A stretch of 64,000 nucleotides of DNA, from positions 155,059 to 219,058 of the forward strand of contig CAUGJE010000003.1 of assembly GCA_959599915.1 (NCBI GenBank). The letters run 5' to 3'. The stretch is from an uncultured Collinsella sp. (lineage in GTDB: Bacteria; Actinomycetota; Coriobacteriia; Coriobacteriales; Coriobacteriaceae). This document shows positions 51,649 to 60,806 of the stretch, piece after piece. The stretch's first letter is position 1; every line of letters begins with the position of its first letter. A program made the position numbers and the translations under genes. The notes below the pieces were generated by a model. The model did no database searches, was not told the DNA's origin, and saw only the letters and a program-made list of their open reading frames with translations.

Positions 51649-52835
51649 TGGCGTATCAGACCACCTACGGTCCCGACGGGCGTCTTCGTGTTGCCATTCT
51701 GGGCTGTACGGGTTCTATCGGCGCTCAGGCGCTCGACGTGTGCCGCCAGCATGCCGATCGCCTGCAGGTGACGGCGCTGTCCGTTAACTCCAGCACCTCC
51801 GAGCTCGTTGCCGCTGCCCGTGAGTTCTCGGTTCCGGCTGTTGCCGTGGCGGACGCCTCTCATGGCGCCGACGCGGTGCTGCAGGAACTGCCCGAGGGCA
51901 CGGAGCTCGTCGTTGGCGCACAGGCCGTGTGCGAGCTCGCATGCCGCGATGATGTCGACTGCGTGCTCGTGGCCATCGTGGGCGCTGCCGGTCTCGAGGC
52001 GAGCCATGCTGCCTTGACCTCGAACAAGCGTCTTGCCCTGGCCAACAAGGAGTCGCTCGTCGTCGGTGGCGACCTGCTTATGCCGTTGGCGCAGCCGGGT
52101 CAGCTTATCCCGGTCGACTCCGAGCATTCTGCCATCTACCAGTGCTATCTGGGCGAGAATCCGCGCGAGGCTCACTGCATTTGGCTTACCTGCTCGGGCG
52201 GCCCGTTCTTTGGCCGCACGCGTGACGAGCTTGATCGCGTGACGCGCGCCGATGCTCTGGCGCATCCCACGTGGGCTATGGGTGCCAAGATCACGATTGA
52301 CTCTGCCACCCTCATGAACAAAGGTCTGGAGCGTATCGAGGCTATGCATCTGTTTGGCTGCGATCTCGATTTCATTAACGTGGTCGTGCAGCGCCAGTCT
52401 AAGATTCACTCCATGGTCGAGTTTGCCGATGGCTCCGTGATGGCGCATCTCGGCGCCTCCGACATGCGCATTCCCATCCAGTTTGCCTTCTCGTATCCCG
52501 AGCGTTGGGATACGCCGGCTCCGCGTATCGATTTCCGCGAGCTAGGGCAGCTTACCTTTGACGCGGCCGATATGGATACCTTCCGCTGCCTTGCGCTGGC
52601 CGAGCGTGCCGGCAAGATGGGCGGCACCATGCCGTGCGTGCTCAATGCCGCCAACGAGGTCGCCGTCGATGCCTTCCTGCATGATGGCTGCAGCTTTACC
52701 GATATCGACCGCATTGTGGAATCCTGCATGGATGCTCACGATGCGCAGACGGTCGATTCGTTTGAACAGCTTCGCGACATCGATGCGTGGGCGCGTGAAA
52801 AGGCCGCGCAGGTGCTTGCCGCAACCCGTTCTTAA
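51648..52835 (+). CDS. dxr: 1-deoxy-D-xylulose-5-phosphate reductoisomerase
   Basis: This 395-residue enzyme performs the committed MEP-pathway step and is the target of fosmidomycin. NADPH binding is in VAILGCTGSIGAQALD. Further motifs are LANKESLVVGGDLL, PVDSEHSAIYQCL-like VDSEHSAIYQC, HPTWAMGAKITIDSATLMNK (metal and substrate) and NAANEVAV. ATG 51648 overlaps the cdsA stop and follows CGGAGG. The frame is open for 78 codons upstream, which are inside cdsA and rejected. Confidence 0.96.
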   Translation: MAYQTTYGPDGRLRVAILGCTGSIGAQALDVCRQHADRLQVTALSVNSSTSELVAAAREFSVPAVAVADASHGADAVLQELPEGTELVVGAQAVCELACRDDVDCVLVAIVGAAGLEASHAALTSNKRLALANKESLVVGGDLLMPLAQPGQLIPVDSEHSAIYQCYLGENPREAHCIWLTCSGGPFFGRTRDELDRVTRADALAHPTWAMGAKITIDSATLMNKGLERIEAMHLFGCDLDFINVVVQRQSKIHSMVEFADGSVMAHLGASDMRIPIQFAFSYPERWDTPAPRIDFRELGQLTFDAADMDTFRCLALAERAGKMGGTMPCVLNAANEVAVDAFLHDGCSFTDIDRIVESCMDAHDAQTVDSFEQLRDIDAWAREKAAQVLAATRS

Positions 52836-52860
52836 CCCATAAGGATTGCTTTTTCGTTTT

Positions 52861-54222
52861 ATGGATACTGTTCTGAGCGTTCTCTCATCGGTCTTTTGGG
52901 GCCTGCTGATGCTTTCCGTCCTCGTGTTTTTGCACGAGGGCGGCCACTTTTTGGCGGCGCGTGCCTGCGGTGTCCGCGTGACTGAGTTCTTTTTGGGCCT
53001 GCCGTGCCGCTTTGATATCCATCACACGTCGCGTCGCATCGGCACTAAGTTTGGCGTGACGCCGCTGCTGCTGGGTGGCTATGCCGCCATCTGCGGCATG
53101 GATCCGACCGATGTCTCGTGTGCCGATCGCGTGCTCGCTGCCATTTATCACCACGGCCGGGTGACGGTGGCCGATCTTGCCGTCGAGCTCGAGCTGTCCG
53201 AGGAGGATGTGCTCGAGGCATGCGCCCTTTTGCTGGGCTGGGGCTCCATCGCGCCCTGGTATGAGGAAGGGGAGAAGCCCTCGCCCAGTTACTATCCCAC
53301 CAAGTACCAGACCCTGCCGCGTGACGCGGCGGGGTATACCACCTTTGACGGCTGTCGGTTCGATCGCGAGCATGCGACTGCCGAGGGCGATGTATGGGAG
53401 CTGCCGTGCGACGAGGCCGAATTCCTTGCACGCGAGCGCTCGCACACCTATCTTGGCCAGGGCTTTCTCAAGCGTGCCTTTATGCTGCTTGCGGGCATTA
53501 TCGTCAATATCCTGACGGGCTTTTTGCTCCTTATGAGCATCTATTCCATCGCAGGTGTCACCGTGCCGGTGGATACCAATGTGATCGGCCAGGTTGACGA
53601 AGGCTCGATTGCCGCCGCGGCGGGAATCGAGGGCGGCGACGCGATCCTTTCTGTCGACGGAGTATCGTGCTCTACCTGGATGGACGTTTACGATGCCATC
53701 GGCAAGGCTGCCGGTATGGACGATATCGCCATTGAGTACGAGCGTGACGGTAAGCAGCATTCGACCACGGTTTCGCTCAAAGAGGACGAGCGCCTAGGTG
53801 TGTATGCCTCTACGCAGGTGGTCCGTTTAGACCCCATCACGTCGGCTCGCCTGTCGTTCTCCTATGTCGTGCAGACTGCGGAGGGCGTGATGCGCCTGCT
53901 CCAGCCGCAGCATACGATGGAGATTCTCGATCAGTCCTCTTCGATCGTGGGTATTAGCGTTATGTCCTCACAGGCCGCTGCTGCCGGCCCTGCCACGTTC
54001 CTTTCGTTTGCCGCCCTCATTTCGTTCTCGCTTGGCTTTATGAACCTGCTGCCCATCCCACCACTCGATGGCGGCAAGCTGGTCATCGAGATTATTCAGA
54101 AGATTGCGGGCCGCGAGCTTCCGCTCAAGGTCCAGACGATTGTGAGCTATGTGGGCATCGCGCTCTTTGCGCTGCTGTTTGTCTATATGCTTCGTTCCGA
54201 CATCCTTCGATTTATTCTGTAA
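52861..54222 (+). CDS. rseP: Site-2 protease RseP-like (M50 metalloprotease) with inserted winged-helix-like region
   Basis: This 453-residue intramembrane zinc protease has H25-E-G-G-H29 in the first membrane helix and NLLPIPPLDGGKL with the third ligand near residue 403. A PDZ domain lies at about 235-305 (VDEGSIAAAAGIEGGDAIL, MDDIAIEYERDG). Between the first helix and the PDZ domain is an insert of about 100 residues. Its part ADRVLAAIYHHGRVTVADLA, then VELELSEEDVLEACALLL, reads like a winged helix. ATG 52861 is the best start, though AAGGA is 15 bases away; a TTG at 52846 abuts AAGGA. It sits between dxr and ispG, as in many bacteria. Confidence 0.92.
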   Translation: MDTVLSVLSSVFWGLLMLSVLVFLHEGGHFLAARACGVRVTEFFLGLPCRFDIHHTSRRIGTKFGVTPLLLGGYAAICGMDPTDVSCADRVLAAIYHHGRVTVADLAVELELSEEDVLEACALLLGWGSIAPWYEEGEKPSPSYYPTKYQTLPRDAAGYTTFDGCRFDREHATAEGDVWELPCDEAEFLARERSHTYLGQGFLKRAFMLLAGIIVNILTGFLLLMSIYSIAGVTVPVDTNVIGQVDEGSIAAAAGIEGGDAILSVDGVSCSTWMDVYDAIGKAAGMDDIAIEYERDGKQHSTTVSLKEDERLGVYASTQVVRLDPITSARLSFSYVVQTAEGVMRLLQPQHTMEILDQSSSIVGISVMSSQAAAAGPATFLSFAALISFSLGFMNLLPIPPLDGGKLVIEIIQKIAGRELPLKVQTIVSYVGIALFALLFVYMLRSDILRFIL

Positions 54223-54235
54223 GGGAGTGTTTGGA

Positions 54236-55318
54236 TTGTCTTTATCCCATCCTTTGCCTCGCGAGCTGACGCGTCCCGTGCATGTGGGCGGCGTGCAGAT
54301 CGGCGGCGGCGCGCCGGTGGTGGTCCAATCTATGACCTGCACCGATACCGCTGATGCCCAGGCAACGCTTGCGCAAGTGTGCGCGTTGGCGCAGGCTGGC
54401 TGCGATATCGTGCGCGTGAGTGTGCCCTCCGAGGCCGCGCTTGAGGGTTTCCGCACCATCTGTGCCGAGTCTCCGGTGCCGATTGTCGCCGATATCCACT
54501 TTAACCATAAGCTCGCCATTGGTGCCGTTGAGGCCGGTGCTGCCAAGTTGCGCATCAATCCCGGCAATATCGGCGATTGGGCCAAGGTTGACGCGGTGAT
54601 CGATGCTGCGGGTGCCGCGGGCTGTGCGATTCGTATCGGCGTCAATGCCGGTTCGCTTGAGCAGGATATCGCCGAGCGCGACGACCTCACGCAGCCCGAA
54701 AAGCTCGTGATGTCGAGCGAGCGTTTCGTCAAGCATTTTGAAGACCGCGGCTTTACGAACATTGTGCTTTCGGCCAAGGCCCATAGCGTGCAGACGACGC
54801 TCGATACCTATCGAGCCCTGTCGCGTGAGATTCCCCACGTTCCGCTTCACCTGGGCGTAACCGAGGCGGGTACCAAGCTGCAGGGCACCATCAAGAGCTC
54901 AGTGGGTCTTGGTATCCTGCTGTCTGAGGGTATCGGTGACACCATGCGCGTCTCGCTCACGGCCGATCCGGTTGAGGAGCCGCCGGTCGCTTGGGGAATT
55001 TTGCAGTCGTTGGGCCTGCGTCGCCGCGGCCCCGAGATTGTCTCGTGCCCCACATGCGCCCGCTGTCAGGTTAACCTGATTCCTATCGCCGAGGAAGTAA
55101 CCGAGCGGCTTAAGAACTATACCGCGCCGCTCTCGATTGCCGTCATGGGATGTGCCGTTAATGGCCCCGGTGAGGCTTCCGATGCCGACCTGGGCGTTGC
55201 TTGCGGACGTGGTCAGGCCCTGCTCTTTTCGCATGGCCAGATCATTGGTAAAGTAGCTGAGGATCAAATTGTCGACGCGCTTATGGCCGAGGTCGACAAG
55301 CTTATTGAGGAGAAATAA
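54236..55318 (+). CDS. ispG: 4-hydroxy-3-methylbut-2-enyl diphosphate synthase (flavodoxin)
   Basis: This 360-residue Fe-S enzyme catalyses the penultimate MEP-pathway step. A TIM barrel (VVVQSMTCTDTADAQATLAQ, PIVADIHFNHKLA, LRINPGNIG) is followed by the cluster domain with Cys ligands in IVSCPTCARCQV and MGCAVNGPGEA. TTG 54236 has AAGGGAG eight bases upstream and starts the homologous sequence; the open frame upstream lies in rseP. It ends one base before proS. Confidence 0.95.
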   Translation: MSLSHPLPRELTRPVHVGGVQIGGGAPVVVQSMTCTDTADAQATLAQVCALAQAGCDIVRVSVPSEAALEGFRTICAESPVPIVADIHFNHKLAIGAVEAGAAKLRINPGNIGDWAKVDAVIDAAGAAGCAIRIGVNAGSLEQDIAERDDLTQPEKLVMSSERFVKHFEDRGFTNIVLSAKAHSVQTTLDTYRALSREIPHVPLHLGVTEAGTKLQGTIKSSVGLGILLSEGIGDTMRVSLTADPVEEPPVAWGILQSLGLRRRGPEIVSCPTCARCQVNLIPIAEEVTERLKNYTAPLSIAVMGCAVNGPGEASDADLGVACGRGQALLFSHGQIIGKVAEDQIVDALMAEVDKLIEEK

Positions 55319-57040
55319 ATGACCCGAGCAATGTATATGTCTAAGCTCTATGCGCCGACGCTCAAAGAGGATCCGGCCGACGCCGAGCTTGCAAGCCATC
55401 GTCTGCTGCTTCGTGCCGGTATGATCCGCAAGGAGGCCGCCGGTCTCTATTCCTATCTGCCGCTCGCTTGGCGCTCGATTCGTAAGATCGAGAACATCGT
55501 GCGCGACGAGATGGACGCCGCCGGCGCCCAGGAGCTCATGATGCCCATTATGGTCGATGCCGAGCTGTGGCGTGAGTCCGGCCGCATCGATGCCTATGGC
55601 AAGGAGCTCGTGCGCTTTGACGACCGTCATGGTCGCGAGTTTGTGCTGGGCCCCACGCATGAGGAAACCGTCACGGCCCTGGTGCGCAACGAGCTGCGCT
55701 CCTATAAGCAGCTGCCCGTCAACCTGTACCACATTCAGGACAAGTTCCGCGATGAGTTCCGTCCCCGCTTTGGCCTGATGCGCGGTCGCGAGTTCATCAT
55801 GAAGGACGCCTACAGCTTCTCTGCCACGCAGGAGAGCCTGCAGGAGGAGTATGACAAGATGAAGCAGGCCTACGCTAACATTTGCGAGCGCTGCTACATC
55901 AAGGCCTTGCCCGTCGTTGCCGACTCCGGCGAGATCGGCGGCGACACCTCTGTCGAGTACATGGCTCTGGCCGACGCCGGCGAGGCCTCGCTCGTCTACT
56001 GCGACGATTGCGGCTTTGCTGCCGATGACGAGGCTGCAAGCACCAAGGTCGTTGTGACCGAGGGCCCCGGCTACGGCACGCTTACCAAGGTCGAGACTCC
56101 GAGTATGGGCACCATCGAGGCCGTCGCCAAGTTCTTCGGCTTCCCCGAGAACGGTACGCGCAAGTCGCTGGCGTTGATCGACGCCGAGGGCAAGCCGGTC
56201 GTTGCCATTGTCCCGGGCGACCACGAGCTCAATGACTGCAAGGCCGAGCATGTCTTTGGCAAGGGCTATCGCATGATGACCGACGAGGAACTTCAGGCGA
56301 ACGGGCTGCACAAGGGCTTCATCGGACCGGTCAACCTGCCCGAGGGCATCCGTCTGGTGTGCGACGAGAGCCTGCGCGAGTCCAAGCAGTGGGCCTGCGG
56401 TGCCAACGAGGTCGACTATCACTTTACCGGTGCCTGCCCCGATCGCGACTTTACCGTCGATGAGTGGGCCGACCTGGTTACCGTCGTTGCCGGCGATCCC
56501 TGCCCGCACTGCGGCAAGCCGCTCTCTGCTGCTCGCGGCATCGAGGTCTCGCAGGTCTTCCAGCTGGGTACCAAGTATTCCGAGGCCATGGGCGCCACCT
56601 TTATGGACGAGGACGGCAAGGAGAAGCCGCTTATCATGGGTTGCTACGGCGTTGGTGTGTCCCGCTCGCTTGCTGCCGTCGTGGAGCAGCACAACGACGA
56701 ACACGGCATCGTCTGGCCGGTCTCCGTTGCCCCGTACGAGGTCGCGGTGATTCCGCTCGATCCCAAGAAGGAGGAGTGCGCTAACGTTTGCGACCAAATC
56801 GTCGAGGGCCTGTGCGCCGAGGGTATCGAGGTTGTCGTCGATGACCGTGACGAGCGTCCTGGCTTTAAGTTTGCCGATAACGACCTCATGGGCTTCCCGT
56901 ATCAGGTCGTGCTTGGCAAGCGTGGCCTCAAGAATGGTACTGTGGAGCTCAAGGACCGTGCCACGGGCGAGCGTGAGGACGTGGCGATCGACGAGGTCGT
57001 CGCCAAGATTGCCGAGCTTGTTAAGGCGGCCCGCCGTTAA
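55319..57040 (+). CDS. proS: Prolyl-tRNA synthetase, bacterial type with editing domain
   Basis: This 573-residue class II synthetase begins MSKLYAPTLKEDPADAEL after a few extra codons. Motif 2 and 3 regions (FVLGPTHEETVTAL, FRDEFRPRFGLMRGREFIMK, GCYGVGVSRSLAAV) are present. The INS editing domain (about 225-395) has KSLALID and EAEVVFGKGY-like DCKAEHVFGKGYRM. The C-terminal anticodon domain follows. The ATG abuts the ispG stop. It is the last gene of the operon, followed by a terminator. Confidence 0.96.
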   Translation: MTRAMYMSKLYAPTLKEDPADAELASHRLLLRAGMIRKEAAGLYSYLPLAWRSIRKIENIVRDEMDAAGAQELMMPIMVDAELWRESGRIDAYGKELVRFDDRHGREFVLGPTHEETVTALVRNELRSYKQLPVNLYHIQDKFRDEFRPRFGLMRGREFIMKDAYSFSATQESLQEEYDKMKQAYANICERCYIKALPVVADSGEIGGDTSVEYMALADAGEASLVYCDDCGFAADDEAASTKVVVTEGPGYGTLTKVETPSMGTIEAVAKFFGFPENGTRKSLALIDAEGKPVVAIVPGDHELNDCKAEHVFGKGYRMMTDEELQANGLHKGFIGPVNLPEGIRLVCDESLRESKQWACGANEVDYHFTGACPDRDFTVDEWADLVTVVAGDPCPHCGKPLSAARGIEVSQVFQLGTKYSEAMGATFMDEDGKEKPLIMGCYGVGVSRSLAAVVEQHNDEHGIVWPVSVAPYEVAVIPLDPKKEECANVCDQIVEGLCAEGIEVVVDDRDERPGFKFADNDLMGFPYQVVLGKRGLKNGTVELKDRATGEREDVAIDEVVAKIAELVKAARR

Positions 57041-57073
57041 TCGACGTTTCTGCTATTAGATGTAATTGCGGGG

Positions 57074-57119
57074 CTGCTCCGTATCTCTCTTAGGATGAGA
57101 TGCGGAGCAGTCTATTTTG
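57074..57119 (+). terminator. Terminator after proS
   Basis: A 14-bp stem (57074-57087 with 57097-57110, one G-U pair) is followed by TCTATTTTG. Confidence 0.85.
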
Positions 57120-57140
57120 TTGGAATAAACTCGATGGGTA

Positions 57141-57180
57141 AAGAAAACCCCACAGCCCATATGAGCTGCGGGGTTTTCTT
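57141..57180. terminator. Bidirectional terminator between proS and the kinase gene
   Basis: AAGAAAACCCC-A-CAGC pairs with GCTG-C-GGGGTTTTCTT. A-rich and T-rich ends flank it on both strands, so it works for the minus-strand kinase gene as well. Confidence 0.85.
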
Positions 57181-57212
57181 GTGCCTCCGATGCGAAATAA
57201 ATCGCTCAGATA

Positions 57213-57977
57213 TTACTGATAATCGACGACGTCGATCCAGTTCTTCAGGAACTCATCGTTCACGTTGCGCTTACGAGCGAGCTCGGAAGCGGCGACGATG
57301 CTCGTCCACTGACGCACGACCTGCATGGGCATGTCGGCGCGGTCGCAGTAGAGCTCCAGGTAGGCCTCAGCCTGATCCTTGCTGTTGAGGGCGAAGAGCA
57401 GGTAGGTGGTGGCAACGTCGGCAGCAGGGGAGCCCTGGGTGGCGTGTGCCCAGTCGCACACATAGAGCTGGCCGTCGTCGCCGACGATGACGTTGGAGGG
57501 GTTGAAGTCGCCGTGGCAGACCTTGAACTCCTTGGTCATGCCGTCCAGACGCTCCTGAAGGTTGTAGCGCGTGGTGGCATTGAGCTGATCAAGGCTGTCG
57601 ATCATGCGGGCGAACTTGTCGCGCTGACGGTTGAGCAGCGGGGAGGTGTAGCCGTGGATCTCGATCTGGAGGTCGACGAACATCTCGAGGTACTCACCAA
57701 AGCGCTGGGGCTCGGCAGTCATCTTCTCGGCAAGGGTGGTGCCCGGAACCTTCTCGGTCACGAGCGCCCAGCCGTTGGCGTTCTCGAGCTGGGAAACCTC
57801 GAGAGCCTTGGGGCTGCGGATGCCGCACTCATTGATGCGGGCAAGATTCAAAGCCTCGTTGAACACGTCGGAGACAGGCTTGGTCTCGTTAAAGACCTTG
57901 ACAATCTTGTCGCCCAGGTCGTAAACGACCTTGTTGCCACGGCGGACGAGCTCGGTCTTGGAATCGGGTAGCAGCAT
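57213..57977 (-). CDS. Aminoglycoside phosphotransferase/choline kinase-like protein kinase fold enzyme
   Basis: This 254-residue cytosolic protein has a protein-kinase-like fold of the APH family. The Lys region is KVVYDLGDKIVKVFNE, the catalytic loop is VCHGDFNPSNVIVGDDG and the metal-binding Asp is in LYVCDWAHATQG. The family phosphorylates small molecules such as sugars, choline or antibiotics, and the substrate cannot be told here. It lies downstream of adhE on the same strand after an 88-base gap with a hairpin. GAAAGGATG precedes the ATG. There is no sign that it is a transferred resistance gene: composition matches the core genes. Confidence 0.85.
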   Translation of the reverse strand: MLLPDSKTELVRRGNKVVYDLGDKIVKVFNETKPVSDVFNEALNLARINECGIRSPKALEVSQLENANGWALVTEKVPGTTLAEKMTAEPQRFGEYLEMFVDLQIEIHGYTSPLLNRQRDKFARMIDSLDQLNATTRYNLQERLDGMTKEFKVCHGDFNPSNVIVGDDGQLYVCDWAHATQGSPAADVATTYLLFALNSKDQAEAYLELYCDRADMPMQVVRQWTSIVAASELARKRNVNDEFLKNWIDVVDYQ

Positions 57978-58009
57978 GGTTGCATCCTTTCAACGATGCG
58001 ATAGAAGCG

Positions 58010-58048
58010 ACGGCGGGGGTGTGTGAAACACCCGTGCACCCCCGCCGT
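58010..58048 (-). terminator. Probable terminator after adhE
   Basis: A perfect 12-bp GC-rich stem (58010-58021 with 58037-58048) lies 18 bases past the adhE stop. The minus-strand tail CGCTTCTATC is only modestly T-rich, so some readthrough into the kinase gene is likely. Confidence 0.6.
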
Positions 58049-58065
58049 TAAAAACCGTGCTAAAA

Positions 58066-60714
58066 CTAGCAGACGGCGTAGTCCTGAGGCTCGCGGCCGT
58101 AGTAGGCGTCCAGGTAGAGCTCCTTGATCTCGCTCATGAGCGGGTAGCGCGGGTTAGCGCCGGTGCACTGGTCGTTGAATGCCTGCTCGGTCATCTCGTC
58201 GAGGGTGTCGAGGAAGTACTGCTCGTCAACACCGTAGTCGGCGATGGTCTTCTTGACACCGATGAAGTCCTTGAGCTCCTCGAGCTTCGTGATGAAGTTC
58301 TCGAAGACCTCCTTGTCGTCCTTGCCCTCGATGCCGCAGTACTTGGCCATCTCGGCGTAGTTGTGCAGCGCGTTGGGGTAAGGATACTGGGAGAACGTGC
58401 CCATCTTGACGGGAGCCTCGGCGGCGTTGTAGCGCATAACGCGGGTCAGGATGACGGCGTTGGCGAGGCCGTGGGGCAGGTGATGGAAGGCGCCGAGCTT
58501 GTGAGCCATGGAGTGGTTGAGGCCCAGGAAGGCGTTGGCGAAGGCCATGCCGGCCATGCAGGAGGCGTTGTGCATCTCCTCGCGGGCGTGCGGGTCCTTG
58601 GCGCCGTTCGTGAAGCTGGAGGGCAGGTTCTCGAAGACGAGCTTAGCAGCGCGCTCGGAGAGGCCCTTGGTGTAGTCGGAAGCCATGATGGAGACGTAGG
58701 ACTCGATGGCGTGGGTCATGACGTCGATGCCGGAGGCAGCGGTCAGGCCGCGCGGGGCGGTCATGCAGTTGTCGGCGTCGACGATAGCCATGTTGGGGAG
58801 CAGCGCGTAGTCGGCGAGCGGCCACTTGATGCCGGTCTCCTTGTCGGTGATAATGGCGAACGGCGTGCACTCGGAGCCGGTACCCGAAGAGGTCGGGACG
58901 GCGACGAAGTAGGCCTTCTTGCCCATCTCGGGGAAAGTGAAGATACGCTTGCGGATGTCCATGAAGTCCATGGCCATGTCCTCAAACTTGCACTCGGGGT
59001 GCTCGTACATCATCCACATGATCTTGCCGGCGTCCATAGCGGAGCCACCGCCGACGGCGATGATGACGTCCGGCTCAAAGAGAGCCATCTGCTTGGCGCC
59101 GCGACGTGCGCACTGCAGCGACGGATCGGGCTCGACGTCGTAGAAGCAGTCGTGGGCGATGCCCATCTCGTCGAGCTTGGCCTCGATGGCGCGGGTGTTG
59201 CCATTCTTGAAGAGGAACTGGTCGGTGACGATGAAGGCGCGCTTCTTGCCCATGACGGTACCGAGCTCGTCGAGGGCGACGGGCGTGGAACCCTTCTTGA
59301 AGTAGACCTTCTCGGGAGCGCGGAACCACAGCATGTTCTCACGGCGCTCGGCCACAGTCTTAACGTTGATCAAGTGCTTCACCCCAACGTTCTCGGAGAC
59401 GGAGTTGCCGCCCCAGGAGCCGCAGCCCAGGGTCAGAGACGGCTTCATGCCAAAGTTGTACAGATCACCGATGCCGCCGTGCGAGGACGGGGTGTTGATG
59501 ACGATACGGCAGGCCTTCATGACGTGCTCGAACAGACTGATCTTCTCGGCCTGGGCGGGGTGCACGTACAGAGAGGCGGTGTGGCCCGGGCCACCGGCGA
59601 GCACCAGGTGCTCGGCCTTGTCGACGGCCTCCTGGAAGTCCTTGGCGTGATACATGGCCAGGACCGGGGAGAGCTTCTCGTGGGAGAACTCTTCCTTGGC
59701 GGGGTCGGTGGAGGTGACCTCGGCGATCAGGATCTTGGTCTTGGCGGGAACCTCGATGCCGGCGAGCTCGGCGATCTTGGCGGCAGCCATGCCGGGAATG
59801 CGGTGATCGAGGGCGCCGTTCTTGAACATGGCGGCACGCAGGGCCTCCATCTCGGCACCCTGCTTGACGAAATAGCAGCCGCGCTTCTGGAACTCGGCCT
59901 TAACCTGGTCATAGATGGTGTCGATGACGGTCACGGACTGCTCGGAAGCGCAGATCATGCCGTTGTCGAAGGTCTTGGAGTGGATGATGGAGTTGACGGC
60001 GAGCAGCACGTCGGCGGTGTCGTCGATGACGACCGGGGTGTTACCGGCGCCAACGCCCAGGGCGGGCTTGCCCGAGGAGTAGGCGGCCTTGACCATGCCC
60101 GGGCCACCGGTGGCGAGGATGATGTCGACGTCGCGCATGACCATGTTGGTCAGCTCGATGGAGGGGACATCGACCCAGCCGATGATACCCTCGGGGGCGC
60201 CGGCCTTGACGGCGGCGTCAAGCACGAGCTTGGCGGCGGCGATGGTGCACTTGGCGGCAGCCGGGTGCGGGGAGATGATGATGGCGTTGCGGGTCTTCAG
60301 GCTGATCAGCGTCTTGAAGATCGCAGTGGAGGTGGGGTTGGTCGTCGGGATGACGGCGCCCACGATACCGATGGGCTCGGCGATCTTGGTGATGCCATAA
60401 GCCTCGTCGCGCTCCAGGACACCACAGGTCTTGGTGTTCTTGTAAGCGTTGTAGATGTACTCTGCGGCGTAGTGGTTCTTGATGACCTTGTCCTCAAGAA
60501 CGCCGCGGCCGGTCTCCTCGATGGCCATCTTCGCCAACGGGATACGAGCCTTGTTGGCGGCCATGGCGGCCTCATAGAAGATCTTGTCGACCTGCTCCTG
60601 CGTGTACGTAGCAAAAAGCGCCTGGGCCTCTCGCATCTGAGCGAGCTTAGCCTCAAGCGCCTCTACGTTGTCCACAATTGCGGGAGTAGTGTTTTCCGGT
60701 GACTTTTTCACCAT
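58066..60714 (-). CDS. adhE: Bifunctional acetaldehyde-CoA/alcohol dehydrogenase
   Basis: This 882-residue fermentative enzyme reduces acetyl-CoA to ethanol in two NADH-dependent steps and forms spirosome filaments. The N-terminal aldehyde dehydrogenase half has catalytic C255 in NGMICASEQSV and PTTNPTSTAIFK. The C-terminal iron-dependent alcohol dehydrogenase half has AVGGGSAMDAGKIMW, GTGSECTPFAIITD and the metal site GLNHSMAHKLGAFHHLPHG. AAGGAG precedes the ATG. Codon bias suggests high expression. The upstream region holds an extended -10 box and a 12-bp palindrome. Confidence 0.97.
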   Translation of the reverse strand: MVKKSPENTTPAIVDNVEALEAKLAQMREAQALFATYTQEQVDKIFYEAAMAANKARIPLAKMAIEETGRGVLEDKVIKNHYAAEYIYNAYKNTKTCGVLERDEAYGITKIAEPIGIVGAVIPTTNPTSTAIFKTLISLKTRNAIIISPHPAAAKCTIAAAKLVLDAAVKAGAPEGIIGWVDVPSIELTNMVMRDVDIILATGGPGMVKAAYSSGKPALGVGAGNTPVVIDDTADVLLAVNSIIHSKTFDNGMICASEQSVTVIDTIYDQVKAEFQKRGCYFVKQGAEMEALRAAMFKNGALDHRIPGMAAAKIAELAGIEVPAKTKILIAEVTSTDPAKEEFSHEKLSPVLAMYHAKDFQEAVDKAEHLVLAGGPGHTASLYVHPAQAEKISLFEHVMKACRIVINTPSSHGGIGDLYNFGMKPSLTLGCGSWGGNSVSENVGVKHLINVKTVAERRENMLWFRAPEKVYFKKGSTPVALDELGTVMGKKRAFIVTDQFLFKNGNTRAIEAKLDEMGIAHDCFYDVEPDPSLQCARRGAKQMALFEPDVIIAVGGGSAMDAGKIMWMMYEHPECKFEDMAMDFMDIRKRIFTFPEMGKKAYFVAVPTSSGTGSECTPFAIITDKETGIKWPLADYALLPNMAIVDADNCMTAPRGLTAASGIDVMTHAIESYVSIMASDYTKGLSERAAKLVFENLPSSFTNGAKDPHAREEMHNASCMAGMAFANAFLGLNHSMAHKLGAFHHLPHGLANAVILTRVMRYNAAEAPVKMGTFSQYPYPNALHNYAEMAKYCGIEGKDDKEVFENFITKLEELKDFIGVKKTIADYGVDEQYFLDTLDEMTEQAFNDQCTGANPRYPLMSEIKELYLDAYYGREPQDYAVC

Positions 60715-60754
60715 TTGTGTCTCCTTGCGATCGGAGATTTACCCTACGACTTGC

Positions 60755-60763
60755 ATGATAGCA
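60755..60763 (-). promoter_or_regulatory. Possible extended -10 element of adhE
   Basis: On the minus strand TGC-TATCAT forms an extended -10 box about 41 bases before the ATG. No good -35 accompanies it. Confidence 0.45.
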
Positions 60764-60806
60764 AGAAATTATTCGGCGAACGGCAAGATTCCCGTAAAAG
60801 GCATAC

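Noticed and set aside
57213..57977. Antibiotic resistance gene (aminoglycoside phosphotransferase)
   Set aside because: The fold is APH-like, but this superfamily mostly phosphorylates metabolites, and there is no mobile context or odd composition.
58057..60702. An 881-codon open frame antisense to adhE
   Set aside because: It mirrors adhE codon by codon and is Leu/Val/Gly/Asp/Glu/His-rich without domains, as expected opposite a GC-rich gene with biased codons.
60715..60806. Rex-type operator before adhE
   Set aside because: No TTGTGA-N6-TCACAA-like sequence is present within the first 120 bases.
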